From: Asparagopsis taxiformis
Taxonomy: Eukaryota; Rhodophyta; Florideophyceae; Bonnemaisoniales; Bonnemaisoniaceae
NCBI GenBank assembly: GCA_030407315.1
Contig: JALQPE010001688.1
Coordinates: 62,001-126,000 of the forward strand
Reading direction: 5' to 3'
DNA length: 64,000 bases
The notes beneath the pieces are model-generated. The model was not told the origin of the DNA and ran no database searches. It worked only from the letters and a program-made list of their open reading frames with translations. Every line of letters starts with the position of its first letter. Positions within the stretch are counted from its first letter, which is position 1. The position numbers and the translations under genes were made by a program. Shown here in pieces: positions 1 through 11,006 of this stretch.

Positions 1-255
1 TTCCAGTACACGTGTTGTATTACAATTGGATATGCAGAATATGCCGCGGGCCACAATCTCGGAAAATCCTGCGTCATTTGCAGTCGTAGTGCGTCACGTC
101 GTATCTGAATCCGGCCTCACGAACACAACTCAAGTGACAGCTGTGACAGGGGAACAAGTCAAACCGCCTCTGCCATCACCTCTAAAACTCGACAACAACA
201 TTGCTGTGCGTGCATCTCACAACTCGCTCTAATCTACAACACGGCTTCCCAACGC
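1..255. other. Left-edge sequence, upstream of the channel gene
   Basis: No gene is supported here. The open frame that covers most of it begins at a TTG and has no recognisable protein signature. It is best read as promoter and 5' leader of the channel gene that starts at 256, or as the 3' flank of a gene outside the window. Confidence 0.5.
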
Positions 256-1553
256 ATGTATCCCTTTCGAACTTGCACCGTGCTCAGTAGCGCTTTCATA
301 GTCGCTCTTCCACTGTTCGCAAACCGCACTGTTCGTCGACAACCACAGCGGCGTTCATCATCACGCATATTCGCGAAACAAGAGTACAAACCAGCACGTG
401 TGCGCAAACCAAACAAATTTCCACCGCCACCACCGACGATATTTACAACCGATCAGCAGCCATCCTCCGAGCCGCTATTCCCGCCCGGCAAACTGCCCCT
501 CTCTCTGGAGCTCGACTTTGTTCTCAACCACCCCGTCACCGATGCGTCGCTCGCCTTTCTCGTCTTGCTCAATTGTCTCGCGTTTGCATTGCAGACGGTC
601 GACACAACGCCGCTGCTCGCGCAGGCGTTCCATGCTTTTGAACGCAACCTCACCATCGTGTTTCTCATCGAATACTTTGGGCGATGGTATGGAAAGGGTC
701 TGTCGCCACGATACTTGTTAACGCGCGGTATGATAATTGATTTTCTTGCCATTGCTCCAATTGGCTTTGCTGTGGCCGATCAGTCGGAGGCGTTGTTCGT
801 GAGAGTGTTGAGACTGTCGCGTATTCTACGTTTGCAGCGCATGGTGATGGATTCTGAAGGTAGCAAAGAGATGATGGAGAGTATGACCGATGTGCAGGTG
901 CGGTTAGCAAGTATCGGTTTATCGTTGTTCAGCTTGCTGTACGTGTCAGCCGGTCTGTTCTTCCAGGTCGAAAAGGAGGTCAATCCAGCTGTGCAAAACT
1001 TTTTCGACGCTTTCTACTTTACAACTATCACATTGTTCACTGTTGGTTTCGGCGACGTGACGCCGCTAACTAGCTTTGGAAGAATCAGTACGTTGCGCAC
1101 GAGAAAGAGTGTTTCTGTAAGGCTGCGACGCGATTTTCTGACATTTGGATGTTGATCGTCTCACAGTTACCGTGCTTACTGTAATCATTGGCGCTGTCAT
1201 AATCCCCTTCCAGCTGTCCGAGGTGGAGCGCGTGCGCCAATTATCCGCCAAGAGCACCAATATAGCTGGAGCATCTGTGCAAGTTGAAAATGGCGTGCGA
1301 AACACATCATCACAGGAGAAAGCGTCTCAAACGTATAATCCTTTCATGCCATTGTACAGCCTGGACATAGAGGTACGGACATGCATGCATGCATGGCAAC
1401 TAGATCTGATGCGCTTTCAATGAAGCGAGACGACTAACGCCGAGTAACCTTCTCACACAGTGTCATCAATGCAAACTACGAGGACATCAAGTCGATGCGC
1501 GTTTCTGTAGAAACTGCGGATGTTTGCTGACCAAGCGGCGCTTCGACAAATAA
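256..1553 (+). CDS. Six-TM voltage-gated K+ channel with C-terminal zinc ribbon, probably plastid-targeted
   Basis: Exons 256-1087, 1167-1372 and 1461-1553 give 376 residues. The introns (79 and 88 nt) have GTACGT/ACAG and GTACGG/ACAG borders, and the join restores an uninterrupted S6 helix. An N-terminal hydrophobic, then Arg/Ser-rich leader of about 80 residues resembles a plastid targeting region (inference). S1-S6 follow from about residue 86. S4 has the Arg-every-third pattern RVLRLSRILRLQR (183-195), and the pore filter TVGFGD is at 262-267, diagnostic of K+ selectivity. The last exon encodes a CxxC-x11-CxxC zinc-ribbon-like tail (Cys347, 350, 362, 365). It probably carries voltage-dependent K+ flux across a plastid membrane. 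The stop codon overlaps an AATAAA-like sequence. Channel identity is firm; location is inferred. Confidence 0.88.
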
Positions 1554-1886
1554 ACGAATGGCGATGTGGTTTCCGATTCGGCACACGACCAACTACAATT
1601 TTATCAATTACACAGCACAAAAGTTGACGAGAGCCATCGTCTCGTAGTGAAAAAGAGACAATCTATCATGCGGGCCAACGGAAAATTTCTTTTAAAATGG
1701 GCGAAGAGATGGACTCCAGACACATACGCGCGTCTAATAACAGTGCCAGATGACCCAAGTCTACGACACTAGCATACTTGTGATACAGAGAAAGATGAGA
1801 GCTGCGTGGCAGTCCACAGCTTACAAGGCGATTACCAAATTTAGCGTGTTAACTCTTTCACCACTTCGATCGCGACAATGACGGAT
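1554..1886. other. Intergenic, shared 3' flank of channel and actin genes
   Basis: The two neighbouring genes converge here with stop codons 333 nt apart. I see no further gene. An open frame across 1566-1772 starts at GTG and has no family features. Confidence 0.55.
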
Positions 1887-3096
1887 TTAGAAGCACTTGC
1901 GGTGAACAATAGCCGGGCCCATCTCGTCATACTCAGTCTTCGACACCCACATCTGCTGGAAGGTGGACAGCGAAGAAAGAATAGACCCACCAATCCACAC
2001 AGAGTATTGACGCTCCGGTGGTGCGATAACCTTGATCTTCATCGAAGGCGGTGCCAATGTTTCGATTTCCTTCTGAACACGCGAGGCAATACCAGCAAAC
2101 ATAGTAGTACCACCAGACATGACAATGTTGTTGTAGAGATCCTTACGAATATCGATATCCGTCTTCATGATCGAGTTGAAGGCGGTCAAATGCATACCGC
2201 TCATTTCGTTTCCAAGCATCTCGGGCTTGAAGAGAGCCTCTGGGCACTGGAATCGCTCTGCCTCAACAGTGATAACCTGGCCGTCAGGAAGCTCGTACTC
2301 CTTCTCAAGCGAAGTGTTGTTGGGAGCGTTAGCCAGTTCCTTATCGTAGTCCTCAGCGACGAAGCAGAGCTGTTGCTTGATGTCACGGACAATCTCAAGT
2401 TCTGCCGAGGTCGTGAAGGAGTAACCACGCTGCATGAGCAGCTTGGCCATCCATCCGGTGAGATCGCGGCCGGCGAGATCGATACGAAGAACGGCGTGAG
2501 GCAGCGAGTAACCCTCATAGATGGGGACGGTATGGGTGACACCATCACCCGAGTCGAGAACGATACCCGAGGTACGACCGGAAGCGTAGAGAGAAAGGAC
2601 GGCCTGAATAGCAACGTAGAAAGCTGGAATGTTGAACGACTCGAACATGATCTGGGTCATGCGCTCGCGGTTTGCCTTGGGGTTGAGCGGAGCCTCGGTG
2701 AGCAGGACGGGATGTTCCTGAGGATCGACACGGAGTTCGGAATAGAAGGCATGGTGCCAGATCTTCTCCATGTCCTCCCAATTGGTGACGATACCGTGCT
2801 CGAGAGGGTACTTGATGATGAGAACACCACGACGGGCCATGGCGGCATCACCTACGTATTCGTCTTTTTGGCCGGTGCCGACCATGATACCCTAGAGAGT
2901 GCAATGGGGGCGGGGAGAATTGAGTTAGCAGGCTAGATTGGGGGGAACATTGGAGAGGGGAATGAGGGAAGCAAGGTACCTTTTGCTTGGGCTTACCGAT
3001 GACGGCCGGGAAGACGGCCTTTGGCGAATCCTCGCCGGCGATACCGGTCTTGCAGCGACCGGAGCCATTATCGATGACGACGGCAGGCTTGGACAT
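1887..3096 (-). CDS. Actin
   Basis: Complement of 2980-3096 and 1887-2891, with an 88-nt intron (GTACCT/CTAG). It encodes 373 residues against the usual 375-377. Actin is the ATPase that polymerises into microfilaments in the cytoplasm. Seen directly: the phosphate-binding loop VIDNGSG, the [15 protein letters not shown] block, the second phosphate loop [10 protein letters not shown], the MSGGTTMF block, and the conserved end IVHRKCF. The intron falls between residues 39 and 40, early in the gene. Oddities: the N-terminus is only MSKPAVV and lacks the usual acidic residues, and the first loop reads [16 protein letters not shown] rather than the common GSGMCKAGFAGDDAPR. It is thus a somewhat divergent but full-length actin, not an obvious Arp. 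The strong coding signal suggests a functional gene. Confidence 0.97.
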
Positions 3097-4214
3097 TGTT
3101 GATTACGCGGGGGAAGATTAGTTAGAAAGGAGACGATGAGACAAGTATGGATCGACGGTTGGTAGGGAAGCGAAGCGGTGTGGCGGCTAAGCTAATGAAT
3201 AGAAAGTGGGGTGCGGTGAATCGGCGCGTCGGGGGTGCGACTGAAGAATGTTGTGGATTGGACAGTGGAGGGCACAATCAGTGCAGTGCAGTGAGCGCGA
3301 GTGCAAAAAATGACGGCAGAGAGCGGGTGCACGTGGACGGTTGGCGTAGCGTGGCCAAGTGTGACGACAAAATTTGCGCGATGAAACGTCCCGGTCCAGA
3401 CGGTCCGATGGATTTCACCCGCCATTTCACCACGCGGCGAGAGATCGCGCATTCAGCTTACAGAATTTCGGTCCGCGGTCCGGGACACGTCCGACTATGA
3501 CGTGTGCCACAACACTCAGTGTCAGCATGCGCCGTCGGTGCTCCCATTGGGACCGTCGTCCGCTGTCGCGCAGTTGCTTCTACCCGATCGGGACCCGCGC
3601 TGCTGTCAATCAACGGTCTCAATTTTTTCATTTGCAATCGTCTGGTCCTGACAGTGTGACACGCTTTGCCGCCGCCCCGCCTTCCAGCAATTGTCTTCCA
3701 AAATATCAACGCTACGCCGCGCGCGATGAGCGGTCGTCCACGCGCGTCCATCTTGCATACTGTACCGACGGGTCGAGCTGCATTTTCTTTCTTTCATACA
3801 CCATCCGCTCACTTACTTTACACTGCTGCATTTTCTGCCCAGCCACGCAATTTTCTATATTCCCCAACACAACATCGGTCATTGCCCATCGCTCTTTCTC
3901 TCTTGCTTGCTTTGCATTCTCTCGCTCTATGCCTTCTCCCTTAGACTCTGCCCTCCTCGTTCAATGCATCCCCCCTCACCTGTCAATCCCCATCCTTCTC
4001 TCCTCTCCCATCCTCCAGATTGTAAAAATGCACTCGTCTCTAGTCACAATCGCTAACTTGCACACCATCATTCCCTCTCCCAACATGTTTTCGTCTAGAA
4101 TCGCCTTGCACAATGTCCATTTCATTTCCCCTTTAAAAGCTCTCCCTATCCTAACATCAACTACTAATCACCCCACCAAATCATTCACAATCGTTTACTC
4201 TTGGCTATCCAAAA
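3097..4214. other. Divergent intergenic region between actin and zinc-finger gene; pyrimidine-rich leader
   Basis: About 1.1 kb separates the actin ATG (minus) and the zinc-finger ATG (plus), so both promoters should lie here. From about 3780 to 4200 the plus strand is strongly C/T-rich (runs such as TCTCTCTTGCTTGC), resembling a 5' leader of the zinc-finger gene. Open frames in this stretch have no protein-family features and look like artefacts of the skewed composition. Confidence 0.5.
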
Positions 4215-5150
4215 ATGCATCCCTCTTCCGCAAACGCTTCCGCTGCGCAGTCCACTTGCCCTTCGCCAGAAAATTCGCTGCGTAATTCGCCCCTGGCCCA
4301 GAACCCTCCATCGCCATCCTCCAATGGCTCCCGCGACACGCAAATCGATTCTGATGATGCGCAGGCCATTACTCCGCGTCCGGCAAAGTGTCAGCGAGTG
4401 CAATCGCCCCAATTGGCATCTGCTAAACCAGCCAGCTCTGCCACTAGTAAGAAGAAAACTACCCGCGCGAGAGTGGAGGATCTCGACCCGGAATTAGTTT
4501 TCTCATGTACTTATAAGAACTGTCGCAAACGATTTGCGAAGAAATACAATCTCAAAATTCACGAGCGCAGGCACGCTGGAAAGCTTCCGTTTAAATGCCA
4601 ACAACCGGACTGCGAAAAGCGCTTCATGTGGCGCTCGAGCTTTTTGAGACACCTCCGTTCTCATGAGCCCAAGCCCAACGGCCGCAAGCGACGTAACCGT
4701 TCTTCCAAGCTTGGCTCGGAAAGCAATGCTCCCCGCGACGGCGTAGAATCGATTCAGACATTACCCACCGTTCGTCTGCTATCGACTACGACATCGTGCG
4801 TGCAGATGCATGGGTTATCTATTGTTACTGATAACACATCATCACAGCAAGTTAATCTCATGAATGCCTTGCTCGTCCTCAACTGTGGAGCGCGTGACGC
4901 GCCACGAGTCAAGTTCACAGCTAGATGCGAGGCTGATGACAGGCATTGTGATGATATGGAGGCAGACCTCGCGTCGCAAGATGCTCAAGGTGCCATGGCG
5001 GACGCCCACCAATCCGGCCCACCTGACATTGCTTCACAGTGTGATACTGTGAGTAATGATGATCAGGACCTATCATTTGATGAGCTCGGTGAGGCGACGC
5101 CCGACTTGCTGCAGCCGTTTGAGAGCATTGAGAGCCTCTTACACGATTGA
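4215..5150 (+). CDS. C2H2 zinc-finger protein with two tandem fingers
   Basis: A 311-residue protein in one exon, starting at an ATG in an AAAAATG context. Residues 1-95 are Ser/Pro/Ala-rich with a basic patch (SKKKTTRARVE). Two adjacent TFIIIA-type fingers follow: C-x4-C-x12-H-x3-H beginning FSCTYKNCRKRF, and a second beginning FKCQQPDCEKRF, joined by a short HAGKLP linker. Next is a basic stretch (NGRKRRNRSSK), likely a nuclear localisation signal, and then an acidic C-terminus. It is most likely a DNA-binding transcription regulator. The finger spacing is that of eukaryotic Kruppel-like proteins. No ortholog can be named from two fingers alone. A GTGAGT-like sequence near 5048 could be a cryptic donor but is not needed for an intact frame. 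Confidence 0.85.
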   Translation: MHPSSANASAAQSTCPSPENSLRNSPLAQNPPSPSSNGSRDTQIDSDDAQAITPRPAKCQRVQSPQLASAKPASSATSKKKTTRARVEDLDPELVFSCTYKNCRKRFAKKYNLKIHERRHAGKLPFKCQQPDCEKRFMWRSSFLRHLRSHEPKPNGRKRRNRSSKLGSESNAPRDGVESIQTLPTVRLLSTTTSCVQMHGLSIVTDNTSSQQVNLMNALLVLNCGARDAPRVKFTARCEADDRHCDDMEADLASQDAQGAMADAHQSGPPDIASQCDTVSNDDQDLSFDELGEATPDLLQPFESIESLLHD

Positions 5151-7613
5151 TATCAGATTAGAGATATCTTCTAGTAAAGGCCCTTTCAAAAAAACTAGTT
5201 GCGTCTTTCGCTCATACGAGTAATTGGCGGCTGAGAGCGCTGTGAATGCGCATCTCGCCCAGCACAAGTCGCGTACGTACACTGACCGTGCACACTTATT
5301 TCAACCTCGAATCGATGCCGAAAAGAATCTGTTCGGTAATTGCCATTCATACCGTATATTGAGAAATCATGAGAATATGTCTATTTTTTCCCGTGCCGTG
5401 TAATTCGTTGTTCCCGCCATTGCTCTTCAGCTCCTGAGATGGAACAAATTCACATGTTCCATGCTTCCAAATTCCCCCGTCGCCAAATTATCGTTATGTA
5501 TTCAACACGGCTGGTGAACTACTCGTGAACCATCAAACAGCCTCTCGTGCCACATGTACCTGCACCTAACGTCTACATCACTCATCAGCGAAACATGATC
5601 ACTCCCTGCACCAGTACATCCAGATGCCGTGCTGTGCCATGCCTCATCGGCACCTTCCACGTCCTGTGCTGCACGTTCTGACATGACACTACCAGCGATA
5701 CAATTTCAATTTGCGACCCCGTCCTCTGTGTCATGTATCTCGCCCGTGCTCTCTCTTCAAAGTACTTTCATTGAATTCATGCCCAACCTTTCAGCATCAC
5801 TCCAGATGGTGAATTGACAGTGGAGTTGCATGCTACTCGGACGCTCCGGTCCGTTGATGAAGGTAGTGACCGTCATGCATTGAGTACCCTTACTGCACGA
5901 GGGATAAATGTTGATGTCCCGTTTTCTATGGATTTGCTCGGAGAACACAATTTAGAAGAGCAAAAATTTGATGGTAGATGCGAATCATGTATTGTCAAAG
6001 TTTATTGGGCGCGCGCCCCGGTGCTAGAGTAGTGAGGGACAATTTTGAATCATGGCGCCACAGTAGTTTCAAGGATGCAGGGGACCGCGATGATTGGAAA
6101 TGACTGTATAGAACATTTGCCGTTTGGCACTATCCAATGTGAATGAAGGATGCATGAAATAATTATGTACCACTCGCTTTTCAATTCGAGACTCATATCA
6201 TCAGCTATGCCTATCACCGGTAAACCATCAATAGCCCGTCTTGGGCGATCAAAGAAATGCTTTTCAACATCGAACCAAGTTGAATCCGAGCCCCTTTAAC
6301 TACTCTATCAGCTTTTGAATTCCAGTCCATCTGCATGAATATTCGAAACGTATCAATCCATCAAAAAGACACTTTCAGAAACACGATAGGCTCAAACATG
6401 TCATTTGGAACTTGATATACAAGGGTATTCCTACCCTTCGTGACTATCTTACATCAGCAGGTACAAGAATGAGAGAACGGAGTAATTCACACTTTGGCGC
6501 TTACGAGTTTATCCTATCAAGCTTTGCTGTTGATATACTGTTGAAACTTATTAAATCACAAGCTTGGATTCTTCGAGAGTCAATTTACCAAAACGAAAAT
6601 CCAAATCCTCTGGAACTGAGACGGAAGGTCCACACTATTTCAACACAATCCTCGGGGGACATGTAGTTGTTCCTGCAAGGCCCTAGATCACGAAAACCAT
6701 CGTCTAGGAAGTCTTAGGTCTGGAAACTAACGAAAACGAAGACCACCCTCAATCTGCGCGCCACTGGAATACGGAAACAATATTTGATTTGAACGTGGAG
6801 AAAGAATAAAATTATCCTCAGTCTTTCAGCATCAACTTGACTATGCTTCGACGCCCCGTCAATAAGGGAAATATGCAAACCGGATCAATCCGTGCATGAA
6901 TGCGAAGCACCGGCGTATCATCGTTAAAGTAGAGAAGAAATCTTCCCCAGATGGAACCGATGACTGAAGCACTTTTCTGTGCTTTCAGTTGCAAAGTTAC
7001 AAGTGGCAATGAATAGGCTGACTGGCTATCCAGGAACAAGATGGAGCAAAACACTGGATAGTGTTGTGCATGCGAATAGACCGCCGGTTAATATACATGA
7101 TAGTGCCAACTTTTCGTGGAAGGATGCTGCAGGTTCAAGTGGATCAGTTGAAGCAGTTTGATACAGTTCTATACTGTGGGGATGTCAATTTGATTGAAAA
7201 CCAACTTGGAATTGTTTCAATATGTTTACGGAGGGTGTGTTTATAGCATCCGGTGATATCCATTCATCCGTTGCTGGTTGCCGAAGCAACTTGCAAAATG
7301 GCAGTAAAAGGAAGTCTCTTCAACTGCGTTGGAGCTCAAGTCGATTGGTATGAAATGTTTAAAATAATCGCAAAATGTTCAAAGTGCAAAAGAAATCATA
7401 GTGCCAGTATCTGCTTCACACGTGAATCTGCTCTCAAACGCCAGTCTGCATAAAAACAAGTGTATTTTGTGCTGATAGACCGCACTCATCCAGACAACCG
7501 ATCAAATCAACATTGTTCACCTCGCACAAGCCGCCAATGGGACACTAATCTCGTTATCATTTCAACAAAACCGTCGATCCGTTGCCGCGCGCCGATGTAA
7601 ACCAACCTGCGTG
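5151..7613. other. 2.4 kb gene-poor stretch
   Basis: No open frame longer than about 84 codons lies on either strand, and none has an ATG start plus family features. The sequence is more AT-rich than neighbouring coding DNA. I found no tRNA boxes, terminal repeats or internal duplications by eye. It could hold a non-coding RNA, a decayed element, or only the flanks of its neighbours. The last part must hold the sulfotransferase promoter. Confidence 0.4.
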
Positions 7614-8660
7614 ATGGCACTTTTGGTAGCTGCAAAAACCGGATGGCGACGGTGGGAGCGGTTCGTACGCGGCGGCGTAACCGTAAAGGACCGGCGATAT
7701 TCCTCGCAGACGGTTCTAACAACCTGGACGTGCGTCGTTATCCTGCTGTATCTCGCGACGTGGTGGCGGGAAGGCTTCGGCATTCGCTTCGATCCGAACC
7801 AGCCGCACGTGATATCAGGCGGGCTTCGGGAAGCCGATGAGCAGGTTTGGCGCGGGCGTCATCTCATATTTTGCGTCTCTCCGGGCAGAGCGGGGTCGAA
7901 ATATCTGAGCAATTTGCTCGGTATTTCGCGTAATGTGCTCTCGCGTCACGAACCGGTGCCGCAGATGAACGGCGAGATTCTGCGACAGGTGTTTCTGGAG
8001 GGACAGCGCAATGAGACCTTTCAAACGAGAAGCGATATGAAAGTCGACGCGATCAAGTATGTGCTGGATGGTACGCCACAGAATATCGTGTATGCTGAGA
8101 CGAATCATATGTTTGTCAAGACATTTGCTGATGTGTTGCTGCACAAGTTGGGCAATATCGCTAATATTTCAGTGGTGTTTCTGCATCGGCCGATGCGAGA
8201 TGTTGTGTGGAGTCAGTTGCAGCTCGGGTGGTTTCTGAATGGTCATTCGGGTAAGAATGTGTGGTACTATGATGTGAGAGATGTTGATGGCTCGGAGCTG
8301 CCCAAGCAAATTGAAAGTGTAAAGGTGCAGAGCCCGCTCGATTCTCTTGTTGCGTACAATTTGGATGTGTTGGTGCGCGGAATGATGTTGGAGAAGCAGA
8401 TTGAAAGTCGTCACAAGGAGGGTGATTGGCAAAATGTTCAAATCGTTCATGCGCAATTAGATGAGATTTCTACGAGGAAGGGCGCGCTCGAGTTGCTTGG
8501 TGCATTGCAGCTCAGTGTTGATGAGAAGAAGCTTCCGCTGCTTGGTATGCAGGATATAAATGCGAGGGATGCGAAAAAAGGCCGCATTCCGGTGCATTTA
8601 ACTTTAGAAGACGTTGCTGACCGTGTTGAGGTTTTGCAGAAACAAGTTTTGGGCGAATGA
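7614..8660 (+). CDS. Type II membrane sulfotransferase, probably Golgi carbohydrate sulfotransferase
   Basis: A 348-residue, intron-free protein; the ATG at 7614 follows an in-frame GTG. A short basic cytoplasmic tail precedes one membrane anchor (about residues 34-51, TVLTTWTCVVILLYLATWW), the layout of Golgi type II enzymes. The 5'-phosphosulfate-binding loop of PAPS sulfotransferases is visible as CVSPGRAGSKYLSNLL (87-102), followed by RHEP. The second PAPS site, with its Arg/Ser, is FLHRPMRDVVWSQLQLG (about 189-205). The enzyme would transfer sulfate from PAPS to a secreted or wall glycan, which suits an alga with sulfated galactans. The acceptor cannot be told from sequence. The superfamily call is confident. 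Confidence 0.82.
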   Translation: MALLVAAKTGWRRWERFVRGGVTVKDRRYSSQTVLTTWTCVVILLYLATWWREGFGIRFDPNQPHVISGGLREADEQVWRGRHLIFCVSPGRAGSKYLSNLLGISRNVLSRHEPVPQMNGEILRQVFLEGQRNETFQTRSDMKVDAIKYVLDGTPQNIVYAETNHMFVKTFADVLLHKLGNIANISVVFLHRPMRDVVWSQLQLGWFLNGHSGKNVWYYDVRDVDGSELPKQIESVKVQSPLDSLVAYNLDVLVRGMMLEKQIESRHKEGDWQNVQIVHAQLDEISTRKGALELLGALQLSVDEKKLPLLGMQDINARDAKKGRIPVHLTLEDVADRVEVLQKQVLGE

Positions 8661-8979
8661 TTGTTTAGCAGTGATGAACAATGACGGTTTTCTGCCAAGC
8701 ACCGTTTACGTTTATAGTAATCAGAGATATATGTTCTTGCATTCAATCTTTCCGCACGCACTGAAATTGGTAATAAAAATCCAGAATATTTGAGAAAATG
8801 ATGACTCACCAGCACTGTACTGCGAACGAACAAGAAACTCGATGCCGTAGTCGCTGACTGTTGCGAACCTATTCTCATCTTTCAGTGCAAAACATTCACC
8901 TCAGCCTCACTCGTTCATAAATACCTTGCCAACTACCGAACACCACCGCTGTAATAGACGCACCCAATATCCGCTCTCC
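8661..8979. other. Intergenic: sulfotransferase 3' end and ArfGAP promoter
   Basis: Short spacer between two plus-strand genes. The last 60 bases before the ArfGAP ATG are C/A-rich, as in many leaders in this window. Nothing else is seen. Confidence 0.5.
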
Positions 8980-10939
8980 ATGGCAGAACGAAAAAACCCA
9001 GAGCTTGATGCCAAGCATCAGGCCATCTTACGCAAGATGATGTATGTATCAACAATCACTCAAACAACCTCAATCGATCCAATCCTCCTTCTGCCCACTG
9101 ACCCAACTAATCTCCCTACACACCCCCAGGCAACAACCAGAAAACAAGGTGTGCGCAGATTGCAAGTGCCCCTCACCACGCTGGGCCTCCACCAACCTCG
9201 GAATTTTCGTCTGTATCACATGCAGCGGCATCCATCGCAAACTTGGCACCCACATCTCCCAGGTTCGTTCCGTCACATTGGATACATGGACGCCGAGCCA
9301 GATTAGCCACTTTCAAAAGCGCGGCAACGCAAAAGCTGCGCAATACTTCGAGGCATGTCTACCCCCCGATTTCCAGCGCCCGTCTTCCGCAGATGCCATG
9401 CGTATGGAGCGATTCATACGAGACAAGTACGAAAAGAAGCGCTATATCACCGTGGAGAACGGCGGGCTGGGTGGAGGCGCTATGGCGTCTGCAGCGTCCA
9501 GCGTGTCAACAACCCCATTCGCGACAACCCAATCCGGTAGTATGGGTTTTCCACGGCCTTTTCAGCAACCAAACGGTCGCGCTGTCGGTAATAGTTACGA
9601 CGATGGCGTTTCGACGAATAAGAAGGCTACCTCGTCGATGAGCTACGGAGCTAGATTTGGTGCTGGTACTTCTAGACGTCCTGCTTCTCAACCGGCTCAG
9701 GGAAGGTTCAACAACATGAGAGGTTTGGCAGGCAGTAGAACCAATAATGCGTTTCAGCGTGCGAACACGCTCAAAGAAATTCTTAATATGGGTTTCTCCC
9801 CGCAGCTGGCTGCAAGAGCTGTGGAGGCTGGCGAGGGTGATTTGCAAAGAGCTGTTGATTGGGTGCTCGAACAAGATACTGGATATTCACAAGGCAATCA
9901 GCAGCAACGTCAACGTCAACCTGCTCCTGTCGCACCGAAAGTACAACAGAAAACAATTGTGGGAGACTTGATGGATTTTGGAAGTACTGAACCTGCATCG
10001 GTGGAAACCGCATCACATCCCTCAAAACATCTCAATCCGCAACCTATAGTTCCCACTGTCAAGCCTGTCTCTCCGACACAATCAAAGCCTCTCGACGATG
10101 ATTTCGGAGACTTTGGTGATTTTGAAAGCGCGCTGCCATCCGTATCCGCGCCGCCAACAACTGCACCGAAACCAGCAGCTGGTTCGTTCAGTAGTTCGAT
10201 TGCAAGTTTGTATGCCAAGCCACCACCACCAGTTGTCCCCAAACCAACTGTGCATGTATCGCCAACAGCAAAGCCGCTTAGAACGGGAACTTTAGCTCAC
10301 CAATCCCCCACAGTATCACCAAAGACACTTCCAGTGCATAGCTCGCCAAAGTCTTCTAGTTCTCAACCAATGGGTCGACCTGTGGCTGTTATCAGTCCTT
10401 CCAAGAAGCGCTCACCGGGACATGCTGAATTTCCAAAGTTTGAGTGGCCGGCCGATGTGAAGCTCGATGCAAAGAACCCGATTCCGTCAGTAACTTTAAC
10501 TCCTACCCAACCCTCTCTGAGAAATGTAACACAATCCTCTGATTCTTCCGGTATCGCGCCGCCACAACCACCACCACCCCCTATTGAGCCTGTATCGGTC
10601 CCAGACCCAGAAACAGGGCCTCCACCCCCTCCTGGTCCGCCCCCAACTACAGAATCAAACGGGATGGAACAATCGGAATCTGTGGATAAGACGGACGAGC
10701 AACCAGCAGAGAACGGCCAAGAACAAAAGGAAGAAGAAAAGTCGGGAGCAGCAGAAGAGCCAGAGGAAGAAGATCCATTTGCTGCACTATCAATGTTTGC
10801 CCTTCAATCTGCCACAACATCGAAAAAGACCACAAAACCCAAGACTAATGAGACTAAGTCAAACGACATATTTTCGGCGATTGCAGCACCAGATGTGAGC
10901 GGTTCACAAGGCTTTAATCTTGACGAGCTCTTAGGATAG
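8980..10939 (+). CDS. ArfGAP domain protein with UBA domain and proline-rich tail
   Basis: Exons 8980-9041 and 9130-10939 (88-nt intron, GTATGT/CCAG) give 623 residues. The ArfGAP zinc finger has Cys29, 32, 49 and 52 (CADC ... CITC), followed by the SGIHRKLG block with the catalytic arginine finger at Arg57. It stimulates GTP hydrolysis on Arf GTPases during coat disassembly on Golgi or endosomal membranes. A UBA-like three-helix domain lies near residues 235-275 (ILNMGFSPQLAARAVEAGEG). The long C-terminal part is Pro/Ser-rich, with a DDDFGDFGDFE motif resembling clathrin or adaptor-binding sites and acidic DPF-like ends. The order ArfGAP, UBA, proline-rich tail is like SMAP/AGD-type proteins. 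Its stop lies 67 nt from that of the convergent CNOT9 gene. Confidence 0.93.
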
Positions 10940-11006
10940 CATAGTGGAGCACTTTACATGGTAGTAGTGGAAATGTATAAAACGGACAAATGATTGAAAC
11001 AAAAGA

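Noticed and set aside
398..1305. Several open frames overlapping the channel gene on both strands
   Set aside because: They are shadows of the channel reading frame; only the frame with S4 and TVGFGD makes sense.
1878..2936. 352-codon plus-strand frame across actin
   Set aside because: It is the antisense of actin and arises from codon bias in the third position of the real gene.
3374..4285. 303-codon frame upstream of the zinc-finger gene
   Set aside because: It lies in a C/T-rich leader, runs into the zinc-finger gene in another frame and shows only low-complexity Ser/Pro/Leu content.
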